Shown here piece after piece: positions 55,092 to 63,021 of a stretch of DNA of 64,000 bases. The notes under the pieces are model-generated. The model was not told where the DNA came from, did not search any database, and saw only the letters and a program-made list of their open reading frames with translations. The position numbers and the translations under genes were made by a program. Position 1 is the first letter of the stretch. Each line of letters starts with the position of its first letter. Source of the DNA: Paenibacillus sp. EZ-K15 (GTDB taxonomy: Bacteria; Bacillota; Bacilli; Paenibacillales; Paenibacillaceae); assembly GCF_002573715.1 (NCBI RefSeq), contig NZ_PDHM01000008.1:325-64324 (forward strand), read 5' to 3'.

Positions 55092-55197
55092 AAGTTTAAG
55101 GGGACCAGAAGGTGAAGATGACCTCACGCTTCGCCCTGTAAATCATTCATGTTATGAAATTCTATCAGCAAATTGAAAAGAAGCGGGAGGGAAACCC

Positions 55198-56466
55198 ATG
55201 GATATTTTGGTTATCGGAGGCGGCGGAAGAGAGCATGCCATCGTATGGGCACTGGCGAAGAGCCCGAAAGCGGATAAGATCTACTGTGCACCCGGCAATG
55301 CTGGCATCGGACAGCTGGCAGAGTGCGTGCCGATTGCGGTATCGGAGTTTGATAAGCTGGCGGCATTCGCTGTGGAGAAGCAAGTAGGTCTCATTGTCGT
55401 CGGTCCAGATGATCCGCTGGCTGATGGCATCGTAGATGCTTTTGACGCTACAGGCATCCCGGTATTCGGTCCGCGTAAAAATGCAGCCGAAATTGAGGGC
55501 AGCAAAACCTTCATGAAGGATTTGCTCCATAAATACGGTATTCCGACGGCTGCTTACGCGAAGTTCAACAATTATGAGGAGGCGCTTGCTTACTTGCGTG
55601 AGCAAGGCGCTCCGATCGTCGTGAAAGCGGACGGGCTCGCAGCCGGCAAAGGCGTTACCGTTGCGCGGACGATCGAGGAAGCCGAGCAGGCGCTCAGCGA
55701 CATTATGCAATCGAAGGTGTTTGGCGATGCCGGAAGCCGGGTGGTCATCGAGGAGTTCCTGGAAGGCCAGGAAATGTCGATCCTGGCCTTTGTGGATGGT
55801 GAAACCGTGAAACCGATGTCGGCGGCACAGGATCATAAACCAGCTTATGATGGAGATCAGGGACCGAATACGGGTGGAATGGGAACGTATTCACCATTGC
55901 CTCATATTCAGCCAACCATCATTGAAGAGGCGATTGAGACGATCATCAAGCCTACGGCAAAAGCGATGGTAGCCGAAGGGCGTCCGTTCCGGGGCGTTCT
56001 GTTTGCCGGATTGATGATTACGCCGGACGGTAAACCGAAAACCATCGAATTCAACGCCAGATTTGGCGACCCGGAAACGCAGGTTGTATTGCCGCGTCTG
56101 AAGACCGATCTGCTTGACGTCTTCCTTGCTGCCGTAAATGGAAACCTGGCTGATCTTGAGCTGGAGTGGAGTGACGAAGCAGCCGTATGCGTCATCCTGG
56201 CTTCTGGAGGCTATCCTGCATCGTATCCGAAAGGAATTGCGATCAATGGGCTGGACAACGAGCAGGACGGGACGATTGTATTTCATGCGGGCACTTCTCG
56301 CGATGCTGACGGAACGTGGAGAACGAGTGGGGGACGTGTCCTAGGCGTTGTCGGTTTAGGAACTGATATCGCTTCAGCACGTGCAAAAGCCTATGAACGG
56401 GCAGAAGCGATTGCATTTGAAGGTAAGCAAAACCGGACGGATATTGCGCTGAAGGCGCTTGTTTAG
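55198..56466 (+). CDS. purD: Phosphoribosylamine-glycine ligase (GAR synthetase)
   Basis: 422 residues, ATP-grasp enzyme. VIGGGGREHAIVWALAKSPK at the N-terminus, IVVKADGLAAGKGVTVA for ATP, DHKPAYDGDQGPNTGGMGTYSP and EFNARFGDPETQVVLPRL in the active site. GGGAGGG precedes the ATG. It is last in the operon; a strong terminator follows. Confidence 0.97.
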   Translation: MDILVIGGGGREHAIVWALAKSPKADKIYCAPGNAGIGQLAECVPIAVSEFDKLAAFAVEKQVGLIVVGPDDPLADGIVDAFDATGIPVFGPRKNAAEIEGSKTFMKDLLHKYGIPTAAYAKFNNYEEALAYLREQGAPIVVKADGLAAGKGVTVARTIEEAEQALSDIMQSKVFGDAGSRVVIEEFLEGQEMSILAFVDGETVKPMSAAQDHKPAYDGDQGPNTGGMGTYSPLPHIQPTIIEEAIETIIKPTAKAMVAEGRPFRGVLFAGLMITPDGKPKTIEFNARFGDPETQVVLPRLKTDLLDVFLAAVNGNLADLELEWSDEAAVCVILASGGYPASYPKGIAINGLDNEQDGTIVFHAGTSRDADGTWRTSGGRVLGVVGLGTDIASARAKAYERAEAIAFEGKQNRTDIALKALV

Positions 56467-56497
56467 CGTCATTTTCTGGCTAATAAAATATACTTGA

Positions 56498-56536
56498 AAA
56501 CAAAAGGAGTCTTCGTCGAGAAGACTCCTTTTGTTT
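56498..56536 (+). terminator. pur operon terminator
   Basis: AAACAAAAGGAGTCTT / AAGACTCCTTTTGTTT, perfect 16-bp stem with a CGTCGAG loop. Nothing else was recognised from 56537 to 56660. Confidence 0.9.
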
Positions 56537-56667
56537 GTAATCATAATCAGATTCACGAGCCCAACGTCTGTCCGACTTCTTGTATTATTCATCTGTGCCG
56601 TGAGAGGAGCAGATAACCGTCTCTGCATAATGATGCCTTGTATTAATTTATACTTTGTTCAGTTTCT

Positions 56668-56700
56668 GTTTACCTAATGTTAACTTTGCATCGATAGGAT
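56668..56700 (+). promoter_or_regulatory. Direct-repeat regulator box and promoter for the 56.8 kb two-component genes
   Basis: TGTTTACCTAATGTTAAC holds GTTTAC and GTTAAC 11 bp apart. TAGGAT (56695-56700) lies 16 bp after the start of the second repeat as a -10. The same arrangement occurs before the ABC genes at 58645, so both are probably bound by the regulator encoded at 56830. Confidence 0.65.
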
Positions 56701-56829
56701 GATTAAGAAAGGATAAAGTCGATCCATTTCCAGCACCTCTTAGGAGATAATCTGAGCTTTTGGGAGATGACTCTGTTATATAATAAAATCAGCTGTTTGT
56801 TAAAATATGAAATAATGGAGAAAAGTGCT

Positions 56830-57546
56830 ATGGATATCATTTCTGTTCTGCTTGTAGATGATGAACAAGGATTATGCGATATGTTGACCACCGTTTTGAA
56901 GAAAGAAGGTTTTTGGCATATCCGAAGTGTAGCCACTGGGCGGGAAGCGGTGCGAATGCTAACAGATTTTGATCCGGACGTGATCATACTGGATGTCATG
57001 CTTCCGGATGAAGACGGGTTCGAGGTGTGCCGAAAAATTCGCAAGATTTCTGAAACGCCAATTCTTTTTTTAACCGCAAGGGATGCTGACTTGGACAAGC
57101 TCATGGGGTTTGGGATTGGGGGGGACGATTATATCACAAAACCATTCAATCCATTGGAAGTTGTTGCCCGCATTAAAGCTCGCGTGAAATATAAAGTACA
57201 GCGGGAAAAATTGGCCCTGTCACGGTTAACCGAACTGGATTTTGGTTACTTTCGGGTAGACCTCGCAGCGGGGGAGTTGATCGTAAATGGAAACCACGTG
57301 GAGTGCCCGGCACGCGAATGGGAGCTGCTTGTATTCCTATGCCGAAACCCAAATCGTATTTTTAGTACACGCCAATTATACGAATCAGTTTGGAACGAGT
57401 CATACCTTGGGGATGAGAAGACGGTTGTAATCCATATTTTCAGATTGCGAAAAAGGATGGAGCCCGACCCTGGAAATCCCCGGTTTCTTGTTAATGTAAG
57501 AGGACTTGGCTACAAAATGTTGGCTCCAAGGAAGGAGCAGCAATGA
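56830..57546 (+). CDS. OmpR-family response regulator of a peptide-resistance module
   Basis: 238 residues. Receiver: VDDEQG, Asp in ILDVMLPDEDG, Lys in ITKPFNP. Winged-helix output: VECPAREWELLVFLCRN and EKTVVIHIFRLRKRM. I use the ATG at 56830 (GGAG about ten bases upstream); 56815 is an in-frame alternative without a site. The stop overlaps the kinase start. The neighbouring ABC genes resemble lantibiotic-immunity transporters, so the trigger is probably a cationic peptide (inference). Confidence 0.9.
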   Translation: MDIISVLLVDDEQGLCDMLTTVLKKEGFWHIRSVATGREAVRMLTDFDPDVIILDVMLPDEDGFEVCRKIRKISETPILFLTARDADLDKLMGFGIGGDDYITKPFNPLEVVARIKARVKYKVQREKLALSRLTELDFGYFRVDLAAGELIVNGNHVECPAREWELLVFLCRNPNRIFSTRQLYESVWNESYLGDEKTVVIHIFRLRKRMEPDPGNPRFLVNVRGLGYKMLAPRKEQQ

Positions 57547-58622
57547 ATCCAATGGTCAAAATGGCTTTTCGCTTTATGAAGTTAACCATCCTTTGGGTGA
57601 TGACTTTTGTCTTCATATTTATTATATGCGCAGTTATATTTATATATCTTCAGGAGTGGTTGAATCCCCGGGGCACGATATCCATGAAGAGTTTTTTAGC
57701 TGTTACAGGATTCCTACTAACGGTCATTTTTATTATTGCTTACGGTTGGTGCGTGGGCAAACCGCTCACTTATTTAATCCGTTGGATCAACAGGTTATCC
57801 AAGGGGAATTATAGCCAGCCGCGGGAACATTTCCGTCAGCCGAACGAAGTCTCCGATGCCTCATTACACCATAACCAGTGTCGTTATCCGTATGTCTTAT
57901 ATAAAGAATTATTTGATCAAATGACGCAATTATCGAATCAACTGCTGCAAAGCGAAACCGATCGATTACATATGGAGGTTAAGAAGCAAGAGTGGATTGC
58001 GTCGATCAGCCATGATCTCAAGACGCCGTTGTCGTACATCGAAGGCTATGCTCATATGCTCTCAGCTACCGATTATGATTGGACCGATGAAGAGAAACAG
58101 AATTTTAGCAGGCAGATCAGCGGCAAGACCATGGAAATGAAGCAGTTAATCCATGACTTAAATCAAACAGGCCGGTGGTCAGTCGAACAGTTCCCGATGA
58201 ATAGAAAATTTGATGATGTAGTGAATTTTCTGCGCGATATGATAATAGATATCGCTAACCACCCGTTAGCCGAGCAAACTTCGTTTATGTTTAATACGGA
58301 AGAGAGCGGGTTCATGATGGAATTTGATAGCAGGCTGTTGGGCCGAGCTCTTCAAAATGTAATCATGAACGCGGTTATCCATAATCCGCCCGGCACCCAG
58401 GTCCAATGCGATATCTCTGTAAAGGAGAACCATTGTTTCATTGTGATCGAGGATGATGGAAACGGGATCGAGGATACGATATTAAGACAGGTTTTAGAAC
58501 AAACGGGTAAAGGAATAGCTATAGCGAATGCCTTTGTTGAAGCTCATTCAGGCGACATGAGCATTCTACCGGGGGATTGCAAGGGCACCCGGGTTGAATT
58601 TGTATTGCCAATCAGCCCCTAA
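57543..58622 (+). CDS. Histidine kinase, short sensor type, with shortened ATP lid
   Basis: 359 residues. Two helices (about 12-36 and 49-68) enclose a short extracellular loop. HisKA: SISHDLKTPLSYIEGYAHM. N-box: QNVIMNAVIHNPPG; G1: EDDGNGIED. The usual F-box and most of the ATP lid are missing: about seven residues after G1 the chain runs into EQTGKGIAIANAFVEAH, where GKGIAI stands in for GLGLAI. It may still bind ATP but is atypical. AAGGAAGGAG precedes the ATG, which overlaps the regulator stop. Confidence 0.88.
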   Translation: MNPMVKMAFRFMKLTILWVMTFVFIFIICAVIFIYLQEWLNPRGTISMKSFLAVTGFLLTVIFIIAYGWCVGKPLTYLIRWINRLSKGNYSQPREHFRQPNEVSDASLHHNQCRYPYVLYKELFDQMTQLSNQLLQSETDRLHMEVKKQEWIASISHDLKTPLSYIEGYAHMLSATDYDWTDEEKQNFSRQISGKTMEMKQLIHDLNQTGRWSVEQFPMNRKFDDVVNFLRDMIIDIANHPLAEQTSFMFNTEESGFMMEFDSRLLGRALQNVIMNAVIHNPPGTQVQCDISVKENHCFIVIEDDGNGIEDTILRQVLEQTGKGIAIANAFVEAHSGDMSILPGDCKGTRVEFVLPISP

Positions 58623-58644
58623 ATTATCCTGGCGTTCATTTCAT

Positions 58645-58677
58645 GTTTACCTCCTGTTTATTCCCCATTGCTAAACT
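58645..58677 (+). promoter_or_regulatory. Direct-repeat regulator box and promoter of the LanFEG-like genes
   Basis: TGTTTACCTCCTGTTTATT holds GTTTAC and GTTTAT 11 bp apart, as at 56668. The extended -10, TGCTAAACT, has its TAAACT 16 bp after the start of the second repeat, the same geometry as the first promoter. The repeats cover the -35 region, as expected of an OmpR-type activator. Confidence 0.7.
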
Positions 58678-58713
58678 TTAAATGTAAGTTACGCCAAGCA
58701 GGAGGAATAAGAG

Positions 58714-59634
58714 ATGAACGAATATGCTATCGATACACATCAACTGACCCGACGATTCGGGCAGCGGGAAACAGTAAAGCAGATTAATTTGAAGGTTCCC
58801 AAGCGGGAGGTCTATGGATTTTTGGGGCCGAATGGAGCCGGTAAGACAACAACGATTCGGATGCTCCTCGGGCTAATCCGCTCGTCATCCGGGGAGATTC
58901 GTATACTTGGCAAGGATCTGAAGAAGAACCGAATGGACATTCTGAAAGATGTGGGTTCTCTCGTAGAATCTCCTTCTTACTATGCTCATCTTTCAGGTTA
59001 CAATAATTTGAAAATCATGGCGCTAATCCACGGTATACAAGAATCCAGGATTCAGGAGGTTCTGGAATGGGTGAGGCTTAATCATGCAGCTCATCAGTCG
59101 GTCAGGAGTTATTCACTTGGTATGAAACAGCGGCTCGGGATCGCAATGGCACTTATTACGAATCCCAAATTATTGATTCTGGATGAGCCGACGAACGGAC
59201 TTGATCCATCGGGAATTCAGGAAATTCGAGAGCTGATTAAAAGACTTCCTCGTGATTTTGATATAACGGTTTTGCTCTCAAGCCATTTATTGAGCGAAAT
59301 TGAGCAGGTTGCAACCTGGGTGGGAATTATTAACCAGGGGGAGATGATTTTTCAAGGACCGCTTCAGGAATTAACCGACCGAAGTAAGCCTTATGTATGG
59401 ATTGAGATGGATCGGCTTGTGGAAGCAGCAGCTGCTCTGAACGATCATGGATGGGATGCGGAACCTGAGATTACAACGGGTCAGATCAGAACTTCCATGA
59501 TCACCAGGCCGCAATCGGCGGAATTGATTCGCTTTCTTGTGAATCGGCAATATGATGTATACCGAGTAACGGAGAAGAAGAAGACCCTGGAGGAAATCTT
59601 TCTGGAATTGACCGGTCAGGAGAACAGCTTATGA
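58714..59634 (+). CDS. LanF/BcrA-like ABC transporter ATPase
   Basis: 306 residues. Walker A GPNGAGKTTTIRML, Q-loop LVESPSYYAHLSG, signature YSLGMKQRLGIAMAL and Walker B LLILDEPTNGLDPSGI. The DrrA/BcrA/LanF pattern, including the C-terminal beta region (to 306), fits lantibiotic-protection or bacitracin exporters. GCAGGAGG precedes the ATG. Its end overlaps the first permease. No lanthipeptide structural gene was seen nearby, so defence not self-immunity is likely. Confidence 0.92.
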   Translation: MNEYAIDTHQLTRRFGQRETVKQINLKVPKREVYGFLGPNGAGKTTTIRMLLGLIRSSSGEIRILGKDLKKNRMDILKDVGSLVESPSYYAHLSGYNNLKIMALIHGIQESRIQEVLEWVRLNHAAHQSVRSYSLGMKQRLGIAMALITNPKLLILDEPTNGLDPSGIQEIRELIKRLPRDFDITVLLSSHLLSEIEQVATWVGIINQGEMIFQGPLQELTDRSKPYVWIEMDRLVEAAAALNDHGWDAEPEITTGQIRTSMITRPQSAELIRFLVNRQYDVYRVTEKKKTLEEIFLELTGQENSL

Positions 59635-60338
59635 TGCTGGAACTGATGCGTGCAGAGGGATTAAAGCTGAAGCGATTATGCCGGTGGATGCCTCTCATTC
59701 AAGGCATTATTTTGATCAGTATGACGGCTCTTGAGTGGTATCTTTATTTTCGTCAAGGTCCCGGGGGGATCTACGCTGGCTTTGCCGTCATGTATATGTT
59801 TTTATCTTTCATTTTTTTATTGGGAATTACGCTCCTAGCCAGCATTATGGCCGGTACCGAGCACGAAACAAAGGCATGGAAGCAGCTTCTCGCGATGCCT
59901 GTTCCTAAAGGCTCTGTATTCCTGGCAAAATTGGCGTGGATATTTATTTTGCAGTTATGTACCGTAATCATTACTATTGCTGGCATGTGCATGATCTGGG
60001 TTCTATACTCGGATGAACCGATACCATGGGGAATTATGATATTGCAGCCTCTATTCGCATGTTTGTCGACACTGCCGATGATGGCCATTCAGCTCTGGTT
60101 GTCTACTGTATTTTCCAACCAGGCATTACCGCTGGCTATAGGGATATTTGGATCTATCTCCAGCTTGTTTTTGGCTCGAAGCCATTCTTTTGTGATTCAG
60201 ATCCTTCCCTGGTCGTATCCGTCATTATCCAGTCCGCTTATCCCTGGTCATATGCAGTGGATTGGAATCTCACTTGGAATAGGGGGAATGCTGTCAGTTC
60301 TGGGAGCTCTCCTGTTTGCCAGGCGAGAATTTGAATAG
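59631..60338 (+). CDS. LanE/MutE-like ABC-2 permease
   Basis: 235 residues with six membrane helices. The N-terminus MRAEGLKLKRLCRWMPLIQG and the HETKAWKQLLAMPVPKGSVFLAK loop are typical of the MutE/EpiE group of lantibiotic-protection permeases. It pairs with the second permease and the ATPase. Coupled to the ATPase stop (ATGA). Confidence 0.9.
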   Translation: MMLELMRAEGLKLKRLCRWMPLIQGIILISMTALEWYLYFRQGPGGIYAGFAVMYMFLSFIFLLGITLLASIMAGTEHETKAWKQLLAMPVPKGSVFLAKLAWIFILQLCTVIITIAGMCMIWVLYSDEPIPWGIMILQPLFACLSTLPMMAIQLWLSTVFSNQALPLAIGIFGSISSLFLARSHSFVIQILPWSYPSLSSPLIPGHMQWIGISLGIGGMLSVLGALLFARREFE

Positions 60339-60352
60339 GGGGTTGCCGGATC

Positions 60353-61087
60353 ATGAGAATGCTGTTACGTGCTGAAGGAATGAAACTTCAATGGAGAATT
60401 ATATTTTTACTCATTGTATTGGATACGCTGATCAACTCAGCGATGGGGGCGATGCAGCTTCAGAGTTTAAGCGACTTTTTTCCGCCTAGCTGGTCTACGC
60501 TCTATATACACAGCGTCAATCTTCATTCTATGTTTTTCTATCCGCTGTATAGCGGGATTGTAGCCTCCTTATTGTGTTTATATGAGCATAAAGATGGAGG
60601 CTGGAAGATCACGATGAGTTTGCCGGTCCCCCGTTATAAGATCTTTTACGCGAAATATATTTTGTTGGTCGGGATTCTGGCGTTGGTGCAGATCGTATTT
60701 TTGCTCGGCTATCTTGGAACTGGTTATCTTGTCAAGGCTCCCGAAAGGATTCCGTGGGAGACATTACTGTATTCAGTCATTGGGGGATGGATAGGAGTTT
60801 TACCACTCGCTGCTTTACAACTTATGGTTTCGATAAGAGTGCGTAATTTCGGAGCCTCGCTGGCCATGTCCATAGGTTACGTGGTACCGAATATCGTGCT
60901 GACAGGTTTTCATTCTGCGATCGGGGCTTGGCTTCCGTTTACCATTCCCTACTATGTTATGATGCCACAGGCAGCGATTTACGCGCCAAGAGTTGAACCT
61001 TATAGCTTGTGGTCAATTGTGTTAATTACAGGAATGGTGTATTTGTTGATAGGGCAGAGATTTGTTGAAAAAAGAGATTGGTTGTAG
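60353..61087 (+). CDS. LanG/MutG-like ABC-2 permease
   Basis: 244 residues, six membrane helices. LLRAEGMKLQWRIIFLLIVL and EHKDGGWKITMSLPVPRYKIFYAKYILL parallel the first permease, and the fold fits the MutG/EpiG half of the exporter. GGGGGTTGC lies before the ATG. It is the last gene of the module, followed by a terminator. Confidence 0.9.
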   Translation: MRMLLRAEGMKLQWRIIFLLIVLDTLINSAMGAMQLQSLSDFFPPSWSTLYIHSVNLHSMFFYPLYSGIVASLLCLYEHKDGGWKITMSLPVPRYKIFYAKYILLVGILALVQIVFLLGYLGTGYLVKAPERIPWETLLYSVIGGWIGVLPLAALQLMVSIRVRNFGASLAMSIGYVVPNIVLTGFHSAIGAWLPFTIPYYVMMPQAAIYAPRVEPYSLWSIVLITGMVYLLIGQRFVEKRDWL

Positions 61088-61126
61088 CCCATTCGCTAAC
61101 ATATAGCTGTAAATAGGTTTTCTTTG

Positions 61127-61154
61127 CCCTGGTGTATGAACACCAGGGTTTGTT
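61127..61154 (+). terminator. Terminator of the LanFEG-like operon
   Basis: CCCTGGTGT / ACACCAGGG, perfect 9-bp stem with an ATGA loop, then TTTGTT. Nothing recognised follows up to 61248. Confidence 0.85.
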
Positions 61155-61248
61155 ATATCATGGGGTCCCTGGTTACTTCTGAAAAGGAAACGTCCATCCC
61201 CTGGAGCTTCTGTGGTACATCTATCGGTGAAAGAAGAAGTATAAGTTA

Positions 61249-61268
61249 ATGTGCAAACGTTTGTGCAA
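61249..61268. promoter_or_regulatory. LacI-type operator O1 upstream of malE
   Basis: TGTGCAAACGTTTGTGCA has a perfect 10-bp core CAAACGTTTG, a LacI/GalR-family palindrome with a central CG. It lies about 170 bp before O2, far enough to allow looping. Confidence 0.75.
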
Positions 61269-61422
61269 CAATAGAGCATTTTGCAGTCGTTCTTGTCCGA
61301 TTTAGAGGGTAGAATGACTGAATTGCACAGCATATGCACAACTATTTTTATGATAACTTACGAAATAGAGTGAATAGTGAAGGTAATAAGAGATTATTTG
61401 CTTAAAACGGGTAAAAATGATC

Positions 61423-61463
61423 TGTGCAAACGTTTTTACATTCACAATTAAATGTTGTATGAT
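61423..61463 (+). promoter_or_regulatory. malE promoter with overlapping operator O2
   Basis: TGTGCAAACGTTTTTACA (61423-61440) is palindromic as TGT-N2-AAACGTTT-N2-ACA. Its right end forms the -35 box TTTACA (61435-61440); TATGAT (61458-61463) is the -10 after 17 bp. Occupancy by a MalR-type repressor would block RNA polymerase. Confidence 0.85.
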
Positions 61464-61474
61464 GTTTTCAGTGA

Positions 61475-61489
61475 ATGAAGCGCTTTCTC
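61475..61489 (+). promoter_or_regulatory. cre-like site just after the malE start point
   Basis: ATGAAGCGCTTTCT matches the right half of the CcpA cre (GCGCTTTC) and part of the left half, about 10 of 14 positions. Position just downstream of the start point fits catabolite repression. Confidence 0.5.
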
Positions 61490-61550
61490 AACGGGATTTT
61501 TCCTGAGTATCTCGCCAGATGCTACATAGAAAAAGAGACACTGAAAATTT

Positions 61551-61570
61551 TCTGAAATCGTTTGCGCAGA
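61551..61570. promoter_or_regulatory. LacI-type operator O3 in the malE leader
   Basis: TCTGAAATCGTTTGCGCAGA is symmetrical as TCTG-N2-AA-N-CG-N-TT-N2-CAGA, resembling O1 and O2 in the central AAnCGnTT. It lies about 85 bp after the start point, a possible roadblock or looping partner. Confidence 0.65.
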
Positions 61571-61613
61571 TTTCCAACATTTTCTGATCATTTATTGAGG
61601 GGGTAATCATGGA

Positions 61614-62924
61614 ATGAAGATGAAGAAACTACTTACGCTAGCTGCAACCTTTACGTTGGCGTTCTCCATTACAGCGTGTGGAGGAAATTCACCTGCTCCT
61701 GCTGCTGAGGCACCTGCTGAGAATCCACCGGCACAGGAGACGCCGGCCGAAAATACAGAAGCACCGGAACTTAAGCCAGAGGAAGGCGCTAAATTGGTCG
61801 TATGGGAAAGTAGAGATGAAAGAGCCTACACGGATGCGGTTGCTAAAGAATTTACCGAGAAATACGGCGTTGAAGTAACCATCGAAGAATTGTCTCCAAC
61901 CGACCAAGTAACCAAGCTTCAACAAGACGGACCATCCGGATTGGGCGCTGACGTCGTATTGTTCCCTCACGATAACCTGGGTAAAGCCGTAGCTACAAAC
62001 CTGGTTCTGCCAAACGATTACTTCGAAGAAAAAACGAAGAGCAGCAACACGGAAGCCGCTATCCAAGGCGTAAGCTATGACGGCGTTCTGTACGGATACC
62101 CGCGCGCTGCTGAAACTTACCTGATGTACTACAACAAGGACTTGGTAAAAGAAGTCCCAACAACGATGGAAGAAGTTATTGAATTCAGCAAAACCTTCAC
62201 AGATAAATCCAAGAACAAATATGGATTCATGTTCGAAACAGGTAACTTGTACTTCGCCTATCCATTCCTTGCTTCCAATGGCGGCTACATCTTTGGTAAC
62301 GGCGGCGCAGATGTCAACGATATCGGCCTCAACAATGAAGGCGCAGTCAAGAGTATGGAAGTTTACGCAAGCCTGAAAGAAATCCTTCCGGTTAAATCCG
62401 GCGACATTACGCCTGATATCAAACGCGGACTGTTCACATCCGGCGATCTGGCTATGGACATTAACGGACCTTGGGAGCTTGGCGGATACAAAGAAGCGCT
62501 TGGCGACAAGCTTGGCGTTGCTCCAATCCCAACCATCGGCGGCCAGCCTGCTGTATCGTTTTCCGGTATCAAAGCTTGGTACGTAAGCTCGTTCACGAAA
62601 TATCCGCAGGCCGCTCGCTTGTTCGCGGACTTTGCAACAAGCAAGGAAGCTCAATTGAAACTGAGCGCACTGGTTGGATCGGTTCCGACAAACAATGAAG
62701 CTCAAGAAGACGATCAAATCAAGAATGACGAGTATGTATCCGCATTCACAGAGCAATTCAAATCTTCCCAACCGATGCCATCCGTTCCTGAAATGGCTAA
62801 CGTATGGTCTCCTGTAGGTGCTGCACTGGCTGAGATCTGGGATAACAACAAAGACGTGAAAGAAACGCTTGATAAAGCTGTAAATCAAGTAAAAGATCTC
62901 AACAGTGGTGGAGCTAGCGAGTAA
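61614..62924 (+). CDS. malE: Maltose/maltodextrin-binding lipoprotein
   Basis: 436 residues. Lipobox ITAC (Cys about residue 22), then a Pro/Ala/Glu linker of some 30 residues and a MalE-type receptor: KLVVWESRDERAYTDAVAKEF, DVVLFPHDNLGKAV, GYPRAAETYLMYYNKDL, LAMDINGPWELGGY. The WES and GPW stretches are typical of maltodextrin binders. GAGGGGG precedes the ATG by ten bases (ATG 61620 is an alternative). A stem-loop separates it from malF. Confidence 0.9.
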   Translation: MKMKKLLTLAATFTLAFSITACGGNSPAPAAEAPAENPPAQETPAENTEAPELKPEEGAKLVVWESRDERAYTDAVAKEFTEKYGVEVTIEELSPTDQVTKLQQDGPSGLGADVVLFPHDNLGKAVATNLVLPNDYFEEKTKSSNTEAAIQGVSYDGVLYGYPRAAETYLMYYNKDLVKEVPTTMEEVIEFSKTFTDKSKNKYGFMFETGNLYFAYPFLASNGGYIFGNGGADVNDIGLNNEGAVKSMEVYASLKEILPVKSGDITPDIKRGLFTSGDLAMDINGPWELGGYKEALGDKLGVAPIPTIGGQPAVSFSGIKAWYVSSFTKYPQAARLFADFATSKEAQLKLSALVGSVPTNNEAQEDDQIKNDEYVSAFTEQFKSSQPMPSVPEMANVWSPVGAALAEIWDNNKDVKETLDKAVNQVKDLNSGGASE

Positions 62925-62960
62925 TTACGTTCTTATATAATACGAGAAAGATGAAGAAGT

Positions 62961-62986
62961 TCACCCGCCGAACAACCGGCGGGTGA
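62961..62986 (+). terminator. malE-malF intercistronic stem-loop
   Basis: TCACCCGCCG / CGGCGGGTGA, perfect 10-bp GC-rich stem without a T-run. It is likely to protect the malE 3' end, giving more receptor than permease. Confidence 0.7.
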
Positions 62987-63021
62987 TTCCTCGATTATAT
63001 GGAGAGGAGAATGGAGGGAGC

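Noticed and set aside
61689..62888. 399-residue open frame on the minus strand opposite malE
   Set aside because: A by-product of malE codon use: Cys/Phe/Arg-rich with no recognisable domain.
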